From an uncultured Bacteroidales bacterium (GTDB taxonomy: Bacteria; Bacteroidota; Bacteroidia; Bacteroidales; Bacteroidaceae): a DNA stretch of 40,497 bases. Below the pieces are notes generated by a model, which did no database searches, was not told where the DNA came from, and saw only the letters and a list, made by a program, of their open reading frames with translations. Positions 26,081 through 35,035 of the stretch are shown in pieces. The stretch is from positions 1 through 40,497 of the forward strand of contig CALCHR010000121.1 of NCBI GenBank assembly GCA_937901185.1. The letters are read 5' to 3'. The position numbers and the translations under genes are program-made. Position 1 is the stretch's first letter, and every line of letters begins with the position of its first letter.

Positions 26081-26110
26081 CTTCACTAACCTTAAATCTA
26101 ATACCATGAA
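26046..26110 (-). ncRNA. Candidate short RNA (about 65 nt) or attenuated leader
   Basis: A very good promoter (26150-26119, minus) is followed only about 40 nt later by an intrinsic terminator hairpin (26080-26057 plus U tail). The unit lies 145 nt downstream of tamB and 350 nt upstream of dapF. The transcript contains a short ATG frame (MVLDLRLVKIGCRE...) that overlaps the terminator stem, so a leader-peptide/attenuator reading is also possible. Confidence 0.45.
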
Positions 26111-26118
26111 AAACAATG

Positions 26119-26150
26119 CAAAGATAAGGACGTTTCTTCTTTTGTGCAAA
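26119..26150 (-). promoter_or_regulatory. Strong consensus promoter upstream of the short RNA unit
   Basis: TTTG (26150-26147), 20-bp spacer, TATCTTTG (26126-26119), both boxes perfect. Predicted start near 26110. Confidence 0.7.
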
Positions 26151-26221
26151 TGTTAGGGTAGGTTAGGCTTGTTGTTTAATTTTATTTGTGATTTATAGGC
26201 CTTGTTTGATAAGTGGACTTG

Positions 26222-29200
26222 CTATTTCTTGGCTTTTTCTGTTGCAGGAACTGTATCTTCTTGTTCTGCTTTCTTTTTAGTTCCTCTTACGGAGAATAGG
26301 TCTTTCAGGTTGTAGAAATCTCTCTTTAATTGAATACCAATGCCTTGCGTAGTGAGGGAGGACTTGGAGAAGTATCTGTCGTTAGTTTCGCTATAGGCTT
26401 TCAAACTTATACCGCCAGATGGAGTAATCAGATAGTTCACATCAAAGTCTCCGACAAAGTTAGTAGACATTGTGGGGCGGTCGTGGTAGCCGAAGTTTCC
26501 GTTAATAAGCAGCCGGTTGTTAAGTAGACGTCCGCGTATCAAGCCTTCTACTTCCATGTCGCTCCAGCCGATTTGTCCGGTGCTGAGATTGGTTCCGAAG
26601 GTCCAATTTGAGGAACCTATGGCATTGGAGATGATGTCGTTTAGCTGATTGCTTAAGGTGTTTGAGAGGAAAGATTTCATGGCTACAGACGACTGAGATT
26701 GGTTGGCATTGTCTGCGCTTGCATAGTCGTAGGTGTAGAATCTGCCTATTCCGAGTAGATAGAGCACTTGCATGTTGAGGTCTTCTTCTGTGCTGAGCAA
26801 ATTTTTTACCATTTGCTTTTCTTCTTCGTTGATGTTGGGTAGGTCTAGCTCGAAACTAATTTGCGGAGAATTGGTCTTACCTTTGATTTTTAGAATACAA
26901 TCAGCTCTTGTGGGGCCTTCGTTGAATCCACTTCCGATATTAAGGTCGCTTAACGATGCAGAGTTGACAGTGTAGATAGCCTTCAAATCAAGATCTGCAT
27001 TATAAGGGTTGCCTGCGAATACAATACGTCCTCCGGGCGAGAACTCAAAGTTCTTTCTAATGACCTCTTGTATACTCATCTTATAGTTGCCTCGCTCTAC
27101 ATTGAGTGTGCCGAACATATTAAACTCGCCCTTATTATACCAGTTTGCTCTTATGGGACCATTTCCATAGATTCTGATGTTGTCGCCGGAACGCTCGTCC
27201 ATAACAACTTGCAGTTCGGCAGATGGGGTCATATTGACAAGGAAGTTGAGCCTCAAATCAAGAGGAGCACTATGGACTAGCTGCGCTTGTGGGAGGGAGT
27301 CAGATGTTTGGCTTGTGGTGGGTAGTAAACTCTTGTCTCTGAAAGTTACGAACTTCACTTCGCCAAAGTTGTCGGGATTATCAAGGATGTAAACAAGTCG
27401 GGATTGAGATGTGGGTGTAATGGATACATCAGCTTGAAGTTTTCCAGCTCCTCCGTCAATACTGATATTTCCGTTCCCGTAAATTGTGGCATAGAAGGGC
27501 ATATCTACTTCTTTTCCTTTGTCGTAGACCAAAAGGTTGTTTGCACTGACATTGAAGTTGTAGCGCAGGTTTTTTAGATGACTATGTATCAGACTGCCAT
27601 TGACAACGCCGGTTTTACCTAAATAGTCTGAGATGGTGATATTGTGAAAATCAAAATGGCCAGGATGAATTTTTAATTGGCCGTTTTGTATGTTGTATCT
27701 CACTCCGGTGGCCAATAGCTCTGTCGTGAGATCTACTTTCTCGTCTCCTACAAAATCAAGTTGTTTGAAAGGACCGAATAGGCGTATTTCTCCGGTGGTG
27801 TGACCTTGCAAATCCTTAAATATACCGGATACATATTTGTTAAGGAAACGTATATCTGTTTTATGGCTCTTTATATGGAGGTCCAAGCCTTTTTTAACTG
27901 GTGATATATAGCCTTTTACTTGTGTTGAATATAGTCCTTTCTCTCCCATATCGGCGTCAAGTTCTATGTTCTTTTCTATGTTGTTCCAACGACCTATTAC
28001 CTTTGTGGGACCCATTGGGGAATCATTGAACTTGAAATTTTCAACATCTAAAAGAGCATAGCCGTTGATGCTATCTTTGTGGCCAATCAGATTTCCTTCT
28101 CCGCTAACGTAACCAGAGAAATCTACAGCCTTGAACTTTATCAAGTCGAGAACGTAGGCTAGGTTTATTCTGTTTAATTTAACATGTAGGGAGTCTCCTA
28201 GATTATTGGAAACTATTCCGTTAAGAGACAGGTGCTGTTTGTCGTGATTAAATGCTATGTTGTTTAATAGTAGCCTGTCTTTCGTATATTGGATTTGTCC
28301 AGGAGCAATAAACCAGACGGAGTCACTAATGGCTATAGATGTTGGGTGGATGTTGGTGGTAAACGATAGGTTCTTGATATCTGTGAGTGATTGGGGATCG
28401 TAAAGCGTGTTGATACTTATCTCCCCTTTGTTTTTATGTGCATCTCCATCATCCCACAATAAGTGGGTAGAAATGTTATTGTTCAGAATATTATTGCTGA
28501 GAGATACTTGTACGTAAGATTGGGCAGTTGGCTTCTTGGCTTGTATCAAGGACGTAAGTTGCTGGTCTCTTCCTTGTAGAAATAGAGTCAAGTCCTGGAG
28601 TTCTACGTTATTATAGTTAAGTCCTTGGCAATATGAACTTAGGTATATGTAATCTTTTTGAGGTTGTAAATTTCCTTCAATAGAGAATGTTCCGGATGTT
28701 CCTATCGGGATGTTTAGTAATTTCTGTAAGATGTCTGTTTTCTTGATCTGGGCTGATAGTTTCCAATCTTTTAGATTTCTGGTATCTATATTCTTAGATT
28801 TAACTGAGTCTGCTAAATAGTGTGTTACTAAGTATTCTCCATATTTTTTTATAGAGTTAGGAGCTAAGTCTCCTTTTAGATAAACGGTAGCAAAGTCACT
28901 CTGCATCTTTAGTTCTGAGAGATTATCAGAAGGATATAATTGAAGTGATAAATTATTAAGCACATAATTTTCTTCCTGGCTCTCTAACTTGAAATCTTTG
29001 ATGTCTAAGTCTCCATAGGGTAAACCTTTCCTTATCTCTTTAATATAGAGGGATAAAAAAGAAGAGAAGGACGCATCCTTGAAACGCTTTGTCCAATTTA
29101 GTCCTTGGGGATTACATTCTGTTAAATGGCAGGTTGAGCTAAAATCTGAAATCTTTTTACCATCAAATTTTCCTGCCCCTTCTGCTGAAAATTTTAGATG

Positions 29201-30661
29201 AGGGGATTCTGAATTTACTTGGAATTGTAAATGTTTGTTTTTCCATTTACTTGTAGCATGAATTCCAGAATAGCTGGTGTTTTTATGTTGGAGTTCATTT
29301 ATAATTAAATCGGCTTGTAAGTTGGGATTCCCTTTCTGTTGTAAATCAAATTTTCCTTTTAAGTCAATGCTGGCTAAGTGGGGGAGAGATTGATTGTTAA
29401 GCAATTGTCTGAGAGAAAAATCTGTGGTAGAAAGATTACCTTGTATAGTTTTGTTGTCATAGGAAACATGGGTCTTAAGGCTACCGGCTAAAGTGTTGGC
29501 AGTACCTATTAGGTTGGCCTTGTGTGCAACATCATAGTTTGCTTTACCTTGGAATTTTATATATCCAATACCTTCTAATTTTTTATTAGGGAATTGGGGG
29601 GTAAAACTAGATAAGGCTTTCTTGATTAAAGAATAGTCAATATCTAATTTATCAATATTTGCAGAGAGGTTTGTTATTTCCCCATCTTTCCTACTTAGGG
29701 AAATATCAGAAGATAATCTGAATGAGTGGTTTAGATTATCAATATTTATTTCTTTAAGTAAAATATGAGTGGGGCTAATATCTAAATTGGTAAATAAGTT
29801 GAATGTTTCATTTGTATTCTTTAATTGAGGAACTAAGAACCCAAAATCATTTGTGGAAATATAAGTGTTGTCTAATTTTCCACGTAGAGTAAAAGTCTTT
29901 AATAGACTAAGAAAATCTGTGGCACTATAAGTTGCGGTTAAATCCTTTTCTTCTATATGGCTGTTTGGAAGGTTTAACTCTAACTTATGTATATAACCAA
30001 CTTCTCTATTAGCTGTTACTCGTAAGGCTAAGTTGTTTATTTGTAGTCCACTTTGTTCTTTCATGCTGAAAGATCTAATCCTTAAGTTTATACTATCGGT
30101 TGTTAGTTTGCGTAGACTTATGTTTGTATTTAGGTCCTCAATGTTGAGATGACTTAAGTCAAATCTATCTTTTTTTTCTCTCTTGTATAATTCGTCGTAG
30201 GAAATATTACAACGGCGGAGAATAATGGAGTTGATACTCAAATTGATTTTCTTTGAGGCTGTAGGCTTATCTGACTTAAAGGCATCTATGATGAATTGGA
30301 AATTATAAGGCAAATCTTCTTTTTCTTTGTAGATTTGGATGTGCCCATCTAATAGAGATATGGTTCTTAAAGAGATTTCTCCTTTGAGTAGGGGAGCCCA
30401 TTCAATTTTACAGGTGGCTAGTTTTCCTGCAAATAGTTTCTCTCCCTCTTGATCTATTATCAGTATATCTTTTAAGATAATACGATTAAAGAGTCCTAAG
30501 TTTATAGAACCAATCTCAATTTCAGTCTTTAATACATTCTCTAATAAAGTCTCAGTGCATTGTGTAAGAACTTTTTGCGTAATGGGGATATTGAATAATA
30601 AAAAAATAGATAAATAGCCCCCTAATAGAAGGCCAATTCCCCACCTTATTATGTTCTTAAT
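26222..30661 (-). CDS. TamB-like translocation/assembly module protein, start codon non-canonical
   Basis: Large AsmA/TamB-family protein that spans the periplasm as a lipid-transporting beta-taco or assists outer-membrane protein insertion. The N-terminus has a membrane anchor (IRWGIGLLLGGYLSIFLLFN), then about 1,100 residues of repetitive beta-strand sequence, and a C-terminal DUF490/TamB domain (GEFNMFGTLNVERGNY to the end). The last residues are a basic/acidic tail. The clearly coding frame runs back to a stop near 30703, but contains no ATG, GTG or TTG before 30313, which would cut off the anchor. ATT 30661 is used as a placeholder start (about 1,479 residues, normal for Bacteroidetes). 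Either an ATT/ATA/ATC start, or a sequence error near the 5' end, explains this. Transcribed from its own promoter at 30746-30716. Confidence 0.88.
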   Translation of the reverse strand: MKNIIRWGIGLLLGGYLSIFLLFNIPITQKVLTQCTETLLENVLKTEIEIGSINLGLFNRIILKDILIIDQEGEKLFAGKLATCKIEWAPLLKGEISLRTISLLDGHIQIYKEKEDLPYNFQFIIDAFKSDKPTASKKINLSINSIILRRCNISYDELYKREKKDRFDLSHLNIEDLNTNISLRKLTTDSINLRIRSFSMKEQSGLQINNLALRVTANREVGYIHKLELNLPNSHIEEKDLTATYSATDFLSLLKTFTLRGKLDNTYISTNDFGFLVPQLKNTNETFNLFTNLDISPTHILLKEINIDNLNHSFRLSSDISLSRKDGEITNLSANIDKLDIDYSLIKKALSSFTPQFPNKKLEGIGYIKFQGKANYDVAHKANLIGTANTLAGSLKTHVSYDNKTIQGNLSTTDFSLRQLLNNQSLPHLASIDLKGKFDLQQKGNPNLQADLIINELQHKNTSYSGIHATSKWKNKHLQFQVNSESPHLKFSAEGAGKFDGKKISDFSSTCHLTECNPQGLNWTKRFKDASFSSFLSLYIKEIRKGLPYGDLDIKDFKLESQEENYVLNNLSLQLYPSDNLSELKMQSDFATVYLKGDLAPNSIKKYGEYLVTHYLADSVKSKNIDTRNLKDWKLSAQIKKTDILQKLLNIPIGTSGTFSIEGNLQPQKDYIYLSSYCQGLNYNNVELQDLTLFLQGRDQQLTSLIQAKKPTAQSYVQVSLSNNILNNNISTHLLWDDGDAHKNKGEISINTLYDPQSLTDIKNLSFTTNIHPTSIAISDSVWFIAPGQIQYTKDRLLLNNIAFNHDKQHLSLNGIVSNNLGDSLHVKLNRINLAYVLDLIKFKAVDFSGYVSGEGNLIGHKDSINGYALLDVENFKFNDSPMGPTKVIGRWNNIEKNIELDADMGEKGLYSTQVKGYISPVKKGLDLHIKSHKTDIRFLNKYVSGIFKDLQGHTTGEIRLFGPFKQLDFVGDEKVDLTTELLATGVRYNIQNGQLKIHPGHFDFHNITISDYLGKTGVVNGSLIHSHLKNLRYNFNVSANNLLVYDKGKEVDMPFYATIYGNGNISIDGGAGKLQADVSITPTSQSRLVYILDNPDNFGEVKFVTFRDKSLLPTTSQTSDSLPQAQLVHSAPLDLRLNFLVNMTPSAELQVVMDERSGDNIRIYGNGPIRANWYNKGEFNMFGTLNVERGNYKMSIQEVIRKNFEFSPGGRIVFAGNPYNADLDLKAIYTVNSASLSDLNIGSGFNEGPTRADCILKIKGKTNSPQISFELDLPNINEEEKQMVKNLLSTEEDLNMQVLYLLGIGRFYTYDYASADNANQSQSSVAMKSFLSNTLSNQLNDIISNAIGSSNWTFGTNLSTGQIGWSDMEVEGLIRGRLLNNRLLINGNFGYHDRPTMSTNFVGDFDVNYLITPSGGISLKAYSETNDRYFSKSSLTTQGIGIQLKRDFYNLKDLFSVRGTKKKAEQEDTVPATEKAKK

Positions 30662-30715
30662 ATGTTTGATAAAAGAGATTTTTAATGTTGAATAAACACC
30701 CTAAGCAACTTTATG

Positions 30716-30746
30716 CAAAAATACAAATACTTTGATATTTTGCCAA
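30716..30746 (-). promoter_or_regulatory. Promoter of the TamB-like gene
   Basis: TTG (30746-30744), 20-bp spacer, TATTTTTG (30723-30716) on the minus strand. The expected start near 30708 leaves about 45 nt before the first plausible codons of the membrane anchor. Confidence 0.65.
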
Positions 30747-30823
30747 CAAATACTTATAGTAAAACTCTGCATGCTCTAAATAATGTGTGTTTGTTCCAAG
30801 AAAATATGAATAGATATATAAGT

Positions 30824-30862
30824 AAATAAAAAAGAAGGGCCACAAAATGAATGGCCCTTCTT
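30824..30862 (-). terminator. Intrinsic terminator of the gal operon
   Basis: AAGAAGGGCCA/TGGCCCTTCTT stem (30862-30852 with 30842-30832 on the minus strand), then a T-rich tail to 30824. It begins 20 nt after the galK stop. Confidence 0.9.
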
Positions 30863-30882
30863 GTGATTTCCTAATTGATAAA

Positions 30883-32043
30883 TTAGCAAAGTTTGCGTGA
30901 ACCGTCACCGATTACTACATCAATAACGATGGGTTTCTTGCCGTATTTAGCTTCAAACTTTTCTACTACAACCTTCTTGAAGTTGTCTACGAGTTCGTCA
31001 GCTACGAGGTTGATAGTGCAACCGCCGAAGCCACCACCCATGATGCGTGAACCAGTTACGCCTTCTTCCTTAGCGATTTCGTTGAGGAAGTCAAGTTCTT
31101 CGCAGCTTACTTCGTATTCCTTTGAGAGGCCGTAGTGTGTTTCGTACATCATTTGACCTACTGTTTCATAGTCGTTCTTTTGGAGTGCATCGCACACGTT
31201 CAATACGCGTACAACTTCACCGATGACGTAGCGAGCACGCTTATATTCGTCTGCTGTGATTTCTGCCTTTACTTCTTCGAGCATGTCGTAGTTGGCATCG
31301 CGGAGAGAAGTTACTTCGGGGTGCTTCTTAGCAATGATTTCAGCAACGTGTTCGCACTGGAGGCGACGTTCGTTGTAAGGAGAACCTTTCAACTCATGTT
31401 TTACACAACTATTTACCAATACAAGTTGGTAACCTTTAGGATTCCAAGGGAAGTATGCAATTTCACCAGATCGGCAGTCCATACGCATAAGGTTGCCGGC
31501 TTTACCCAAGCAAGAAATGGCCTGGTCCATGATACCACACTTTACACCGATATACTTATGCTCTGTACGCTGACCAACACGAGCTAATTCCAAACGTTCA
31601 ATCTTATTTTCGCCCCAAAGATCGTTGAGCGCAAAAGCGTATGTGCTTTCGAGTGCTGCAGATGAAGACATACCAGCACCGAGGGGTACATCACCAGCAA
31701 AAGCTGTGTTGAAACCTTCAACAGGAACACCGAGAGCCATCATTTCGCGGCATACACCGTAGATGTAACGTGCCCAAGTAGCCTTAGGACCTTGTTCGTC
31801 ATCCAGGCTGAATTCTACATAATCCTTTAAGTCAATAGAGTAGGCGCGAACGTTGCGAGTGCCGTTGGGTTTGATTTCTGCAATCATACCTTGCTCTACT
31901 GCGCCAGGGAATACAAAACCATTGTTATAATCAGTGTGTTCACCAATCAAGTTGATACGACCGGGAGAAGCATATACACTACCAGTTTCACCATCGAAGT
32001 GCTTGATAAAGCGACTGCGAACGTCATCAATTGTCAATTTCAT
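30883..32043 (-). CDS. galK: Galactokinase
   Basis: Phosphorylates alpha-D-galactose with ATP, first step of the Leloir pathway. The 386-residue GHMP kinase shows the N-terminal galactokinase signature GRINLIGEHTDYNNGFVFP, the ATP-binding motif PLGAGMSSSAALE, and the C-terminal GGGFGGCTINLV. Length is normal. It is the last gene of a galM-transporter-galK cluster; galT and galE are not in the window. Codon choice is strongly biased (GGT, AAG, TAC, AAC, TTC), as expected for a highly expressed gene. Confidence 0.96.
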   Translation of the reverse strand: MKLTIDDVRSRFIKHFDGETGSVYASPGRINLIGEHTDYNNGFVFPGAVEQGMIAEIKPNGTRNVRAYSIDLKDYVEFSLDDEQGPKATWARYIYGVCREMMALGVPVEGFNTAFAGDVPLGAGMSSSAALESTYAFALNDLWGENKIERLELARVGQRTEHKYIGVKCGIMDQAISCLGKAGNLMRMDCRSGEIAYFPWNPKGYQLVLVNSCVKHELKGSPYNERRLQCEHVAEIIAKKHPEVTSLRDANYDMLEEVKAEITADEYKRARYVIGEVVRVLNVCDALQKNDYETVGQMMYETHYGLSKEYEVSCEELDFLNEIAKEEGVTGSRIMGGGFGGCTINLVADELVDNFKKVVVEKFEAKYGKKPIVIDVVIGDGSRKLC

Positions 32044-32083
32044 GATATTATTTATTTAAGAGGTTTATTATTATTTATAGAAT

Positions 32084-32111
32084 GGTGTTGGCAAGCAATC
32101 TTGCCAACACC
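32084..32111 (-). other. Perfect 12-bp hairpin between the sugar transporter and galK
   Basis: GGTGTTGGCAAG (32084-32095) and its exact complement (32100-32111) with a 4-nt loop, within the 77-nt gap. On the minus strand it begins 9 nt after the transporter stop. The following sequence is A/T mixed with no uninterrupted T run, so it may be an mRNA-stabilising or partial-termination hairpin rather than a full terminator. Confidence 0.7.
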
Positions 32112-32120
32112 CTATAATTA

Positions 32121-33395
32121 TTATTCAGAACGCTTTGTTACGCGGCTACCGATGAGTGCGTAGAAGAGGAGGTATGCAGCGCAACCAACTACTACCCAGA
32201 AGCTGGTCATATAGTTTGTCAAGTCAGCTACCCATCCTTGGAGCCACATCATCACTGCACAACCAAATACCATGGTCATGAAGATACCAGAAGCAATAGC
32301 GGTGTATTTGCCGAGACCTTCTACTGCCATATTGAAGATGGCACCCCACATTACTGATGTGCAAAGACCAACGAGGAGGAATGAGAAGATACCCACAGGA
32401 ATGGGTTGCCAAATTACTTCGAGTTTACCCCAGTCAACACCCGGGAATTCAACAAGAATATCAGCAGGAGCATACATACCATAGAGTACCAAAGCCAATG
32501 TTGCAGTTGATACAGTTGTAATCATTACGCGTGCGCTTACCTTGCTACCGATAGAAGCACCAACGAATCGCCCAACAAGCATCATAGCCCAGTAAACAGC
32601 TACAATCATACCTACAGTACCAGCGGGGATAGAGTAGGGAGCTGATGTGAGCATCTGCTGAACAGCGTTGGGCACACCTACTTCGATACCCATGTAGAGG
32701 AAGATTGCGAGCGCACCGAGTGCGAAGTGGCTGTGGCTCATAGCACCCTTGATGAGGTCAACGCGTACGGGAGCCTGTTCGGGTTCATCGATCTTAGTGA
32801 AGAGGATTACGATGAATGCAATCACGAAGATTGCGAGCGCAATCATAAGAGCGGGAGTAGCGTCAGCAATCTTAGCCTTAGTAGCATCTGAGATGAGTGC
32901 ACCCATGAGGATGTAGCAAGCTACTGCTGCTGAAGAGTTGAACACACCACCAATCTGAATCAACTGGTTACCAGTGTTACCACCACCACCGAGGAGGTTG
33001 AGCATGGGGTTAACAACGCAGTTGAGGATACACATGCAAAGACCTGCGATGAAAGCACCAACGAGGTAAACACCGAATACAAGACCGATGTTAGCCTGTG
33101 CGTCGAGCTGACCGCTGAACCATTGAATAAGAATGCCGGTAGCACCTACTACAAGGCCAATTAAAGCTGTTTTCTTGTAGCCAAATTTTGCAATAAGCAT
33201 ACCTGCCGGGATACCCATTACAAGATATGCAAAAAAGTTGCCATAGTTGCCAATCTGAGCGAGTACGTTAGAAATGTCACCCTGATTTTTGATGATGGTT
33301 GCCATAGGTGTACAGAGGTTTGTCACGAAGGCAATCATTGCGAAGAGCGCAATCATTACGATGATGGCTCCCCATTGCTTTGCTTGATTACTCAT
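32121..33395 (-). CDS. Sugar:cation symporter of the FucP/GluP (FHS) MFS family, probably for galactose
   Basis: A 424-residue inner-membrane protein with about 12 hydrophobic segments, beginning WGAIIVMIALFAMIAFVTNLCTP. It includes the FHS-type features GNYGNFFAYLVMGIPAGMLI and FGYKKTALIGL (MFS loop 2-3 signature), GGGGNTGNQLIQIGG, and GRFVGASIGSKVSARV in the second half. Relatives import fucose, glucose or galactose with protons or sodium. Its position between aldose epimerase and galactokinase supports galactose (and perhaps glucose) as substrate; this is inference from context. Confidence 0.9.
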   Translation of the reverse strand: MSNQAKQWGAIIVMIALFAMIAFVTNLCTPMATIIKNQGDISNVLAQIGNYGNFFAYLVMGIPAGMLIAKFGYKKTALIGLVVGATGILIQWFSGQLDAQANIGLVFGVYLVGAFIAGLCMCILNCVVNPMLNLLGGGGNTGNQLIQIGGVFNSSAAVACYILMGALISDATKAKIADATPALMIALAIFVIAFIVILFTKIDEPEQAPVRVDLIKGAMSHSHFALGALAIFLYMGIEVGVPNAVQQMLTSAPYSIPAGTVGMIVAVYWAMMLVGRFVGASIGSKVSARVMITTVSTATLALVLYGMYAPADILVEFPGVDWGKLEVIWQPIPVGIFSFLLVGLCTSVMWGAIFNMAVEGLGKYTAIASGIFMTMVFGCAVMMWLQGWVADLTNYMTSFWVVVGCAAYLLFYALIGSRVTKRSE

Positions 33396-33456
33396 TTGTT
33401 TAATTTTTTTGTTTAATATTTAATAATTAGAATTCTGTTTCTCAATAAATTAAAGA

Positions 33457-34539
33457 TTATTCTACACCAAATTTATAAATGGTTTTTTGTGTGTAGACTT
33501 CACCTGGTTTTAGTACAACGCTGGGGAAGTGTGCACGGTTGGGAGAGTCGGGGAAGTGCTGTGCTTCGAAGCAGAGTCCGCTGCGTTTTCCAAAAGTAGC
33601 ACCATGCTGTCCTTTATAACCATCAGCCCAGTTGTCGCTATAGAATTGCACACCAGGCTCTGTCGTATATACTTCCATTGAGCGACCGCTCACCGGCTCT
33701 ACAATCTTTGCAGCAAATGACAATTCTCCTGGTTCACGTTTGTTAAGCACGTAGCAGTGGTCATAGCCTGCTCCATTCTTTATCTGCTCATGGTCGGCAT
33801 TGATGCGTTCGCCGACTGTGTGCGGTTCTGTAAAGTCAAATGGAGTACCCTTTACACTGCGAATTTCGCCGGTGGGAATGCAGTTTTCATCAATGGGGAT
33901 ATAGAAATCTGCATTGATGGTACATACTACATCTTCTTGTGAGGGTGTGGGGTTGGCAATTCCTGTGAGGGAGAAGAAACCATGGCTGGTCATGTTGACA
34001 ATGGTTTTCTTATTGGTAGTGCCTTTGTAATCTATTACCAATTCGTTATCCTCTGTCAAAGTATACATGACGGTCATCTTTAATTCGCCGGGGAATCCTT
34101 CTTCATAATAAGCAGATACATAACGAAGTACGAGACATTTATTAGAGATTTGCTCGGCGTCCCAAACTCTGGCGTGGAAACCCGTAGGACCTCCATGGAG
34201 GTGGTTAGGACCATTGTTGATTGCCAAGTTGTATTGCTTACCATTCAATGTGAACTTGCCATGACAAATACGATTCCCGTAACGTCCTACCAAGGTTGAA
34301 AGGAAAGGCTCAGGTGAGTTGAGACAATCTTCAATATTGTCATGTCCTTGAATAACATTGGCGTATTCACCGTTTCTATCGGGTACCATGATTCCTACTA
34401 AGGAACCTCCGTAGTTGGTTACGGCTATCTCCATTCCGTTGTTGTTGGTCAGGAAATATAAATCGGTTTCTTTTCCATTGATTACTTTCTGGAAGTTTTC
34501 TCTTTTAAGTCCACAAAGAGAATGGTAGTTATTTTCCAT
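33457..34539 (-). CDS. galM: Aldose 1-epimerase (galactose mutarotase)
   Basis: Interconverts beta- and alpha-D-galactose so that galactokinase can use it. The 360-residue protein has the family motifs NGPNHLHGGPTGF (catalytic His region), TSHGFFSLTG, GAGYDHCYVLN (second His) and LCFEAQHFPDSPN with the catalytic Glu, ending LKPGEVYTQKTIYKF. No signal peptide, so cytoplasmic. First gene of the cluster, 61 nt before the transporter. Confidence 0.96.
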   Translation of the reverse strand: MENNYHSLCGLKRENFQKVINGKETDLYFLTNNNGMEIAVTNYGGSLVGIMVPDRNGEYANVIQGHDNIEDCLNSPEPFLSTLVGRYGNRICHGKFTLNGKQYNLAINNGPNHLHGGPTGFHARVWDAEQISNKCLVLRYVSAYYEEGFPGELKMTVMYTLTEDNELVIDYKGTTNKKTIVNMTSHGFFSLTGIANPTPSQEDVVCTINADFYIPIDENCIPTGEIRSVKGTPFDFTEPHTVGERINADHEQIKNGAGYDHCYVLNKREPGELSFAAKIVEPVSGRSMEVYTTEPGVQFYSDNWADGYKGQHGATFGKRSGLCFEAQHFPDSPNRAHFPSVVLKPGEVYTQKTIYKFGVE

Positions 34540-34657
34540 AGTTGTATAGGTTTAAAAAATTACATTCTTCTTGCAAATTTGCTTAAAAGATTTGAATGCG
34601 CCAAGAAAACTGTACTAAAATATAGCAGTTATATTGATATAATAGGCTTTTTCTGGC

Positions 34658-34665
34658 CAAAGTTA
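34658..34665 (-). promoter_or_regulatory. Possible -7 box of the gal operon
   Basis: TAACTTTG on the minus strand (34665-34658), about 118 nt before the galM ATG. No clear TTG box is found upstream, so the match may be chance. Confidence 0.3.
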
Positions 34666-34832
34666 TATATTCGGATATTGTGGACTTGTGTTGAGCCGGA
34701 GGATTTTGTTGTGCTTGAGTTTGCTCCCTCTGTAGGTGAAATGTATACTCGAGTTTGGGAACTGTTGATTGCTTGTTGAGATTTTGATTTTGTAAATCTC
34801 TGATTTTCAGTAGGGATTTTCTGCCATTTCTT

Positions 34833-34890
34833 AGGTAAAAGCTAGGTGAATTTCGGTAACTACTAGATTTACCTAGCTTTTACCTAGTTT
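34833..34890. repeat. Second member of the palindromic TTACCTAG repeat family
   Basis: A perfect 15-bp inverted repeat AGGTAAAAGCTAGGT (34833-34847) with its complement (34871-34885). The interior contains AATTTCGGTAACTAC, identical to the stem of the element at 22991-23005, and then ATTTACCTAGCTTTTACC, also shared. It lies in the 34540-35035 gap, which otherwise holds only the gal promoter region and the rho terminator. Confidence 0.75.
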
Positions 34891-34965
34891 TTCCTAGTAG
34901 CTTTCTAAATTTTATGACGAGTTGATTCATGAATTCCTTATGCTTTTTGTATTTGGTTTGGGTGG

Positions 34966-35012
34966 TATAAAAAAGGATGAGGACTACTTATTAAAAAGCA
35001 GTCCTCATCCTT
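34966..35012 (-). terminator. Intrinsic terminator of rho
   Basis: A 13-bp perfect stem (AAGGATGAGGACT, 35012-35000 with 34985-34973 on the minus strand) followed by TTTTTTATA; 24 nt after the rho stop. Confidence 0.9.
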
Positions 35013-35035
35013 AGTGGTTTTATGGGTTATTTTTC

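Noticed and set aside
25964..26149. Minus-strand ORF across the short RNA unit and the 22-bp repeats
   Set aside because: Its start overlaps the promoter, it crosses the intrinsic terminator, and the 22-bp unit shifts frame every copy, so a selected protein is unlikely.
31135..31587. Plus-strand ORF opposite galK (150 codons)
   Set aside because: Antisense to a strongly codon-biased gene; no family resemblance.
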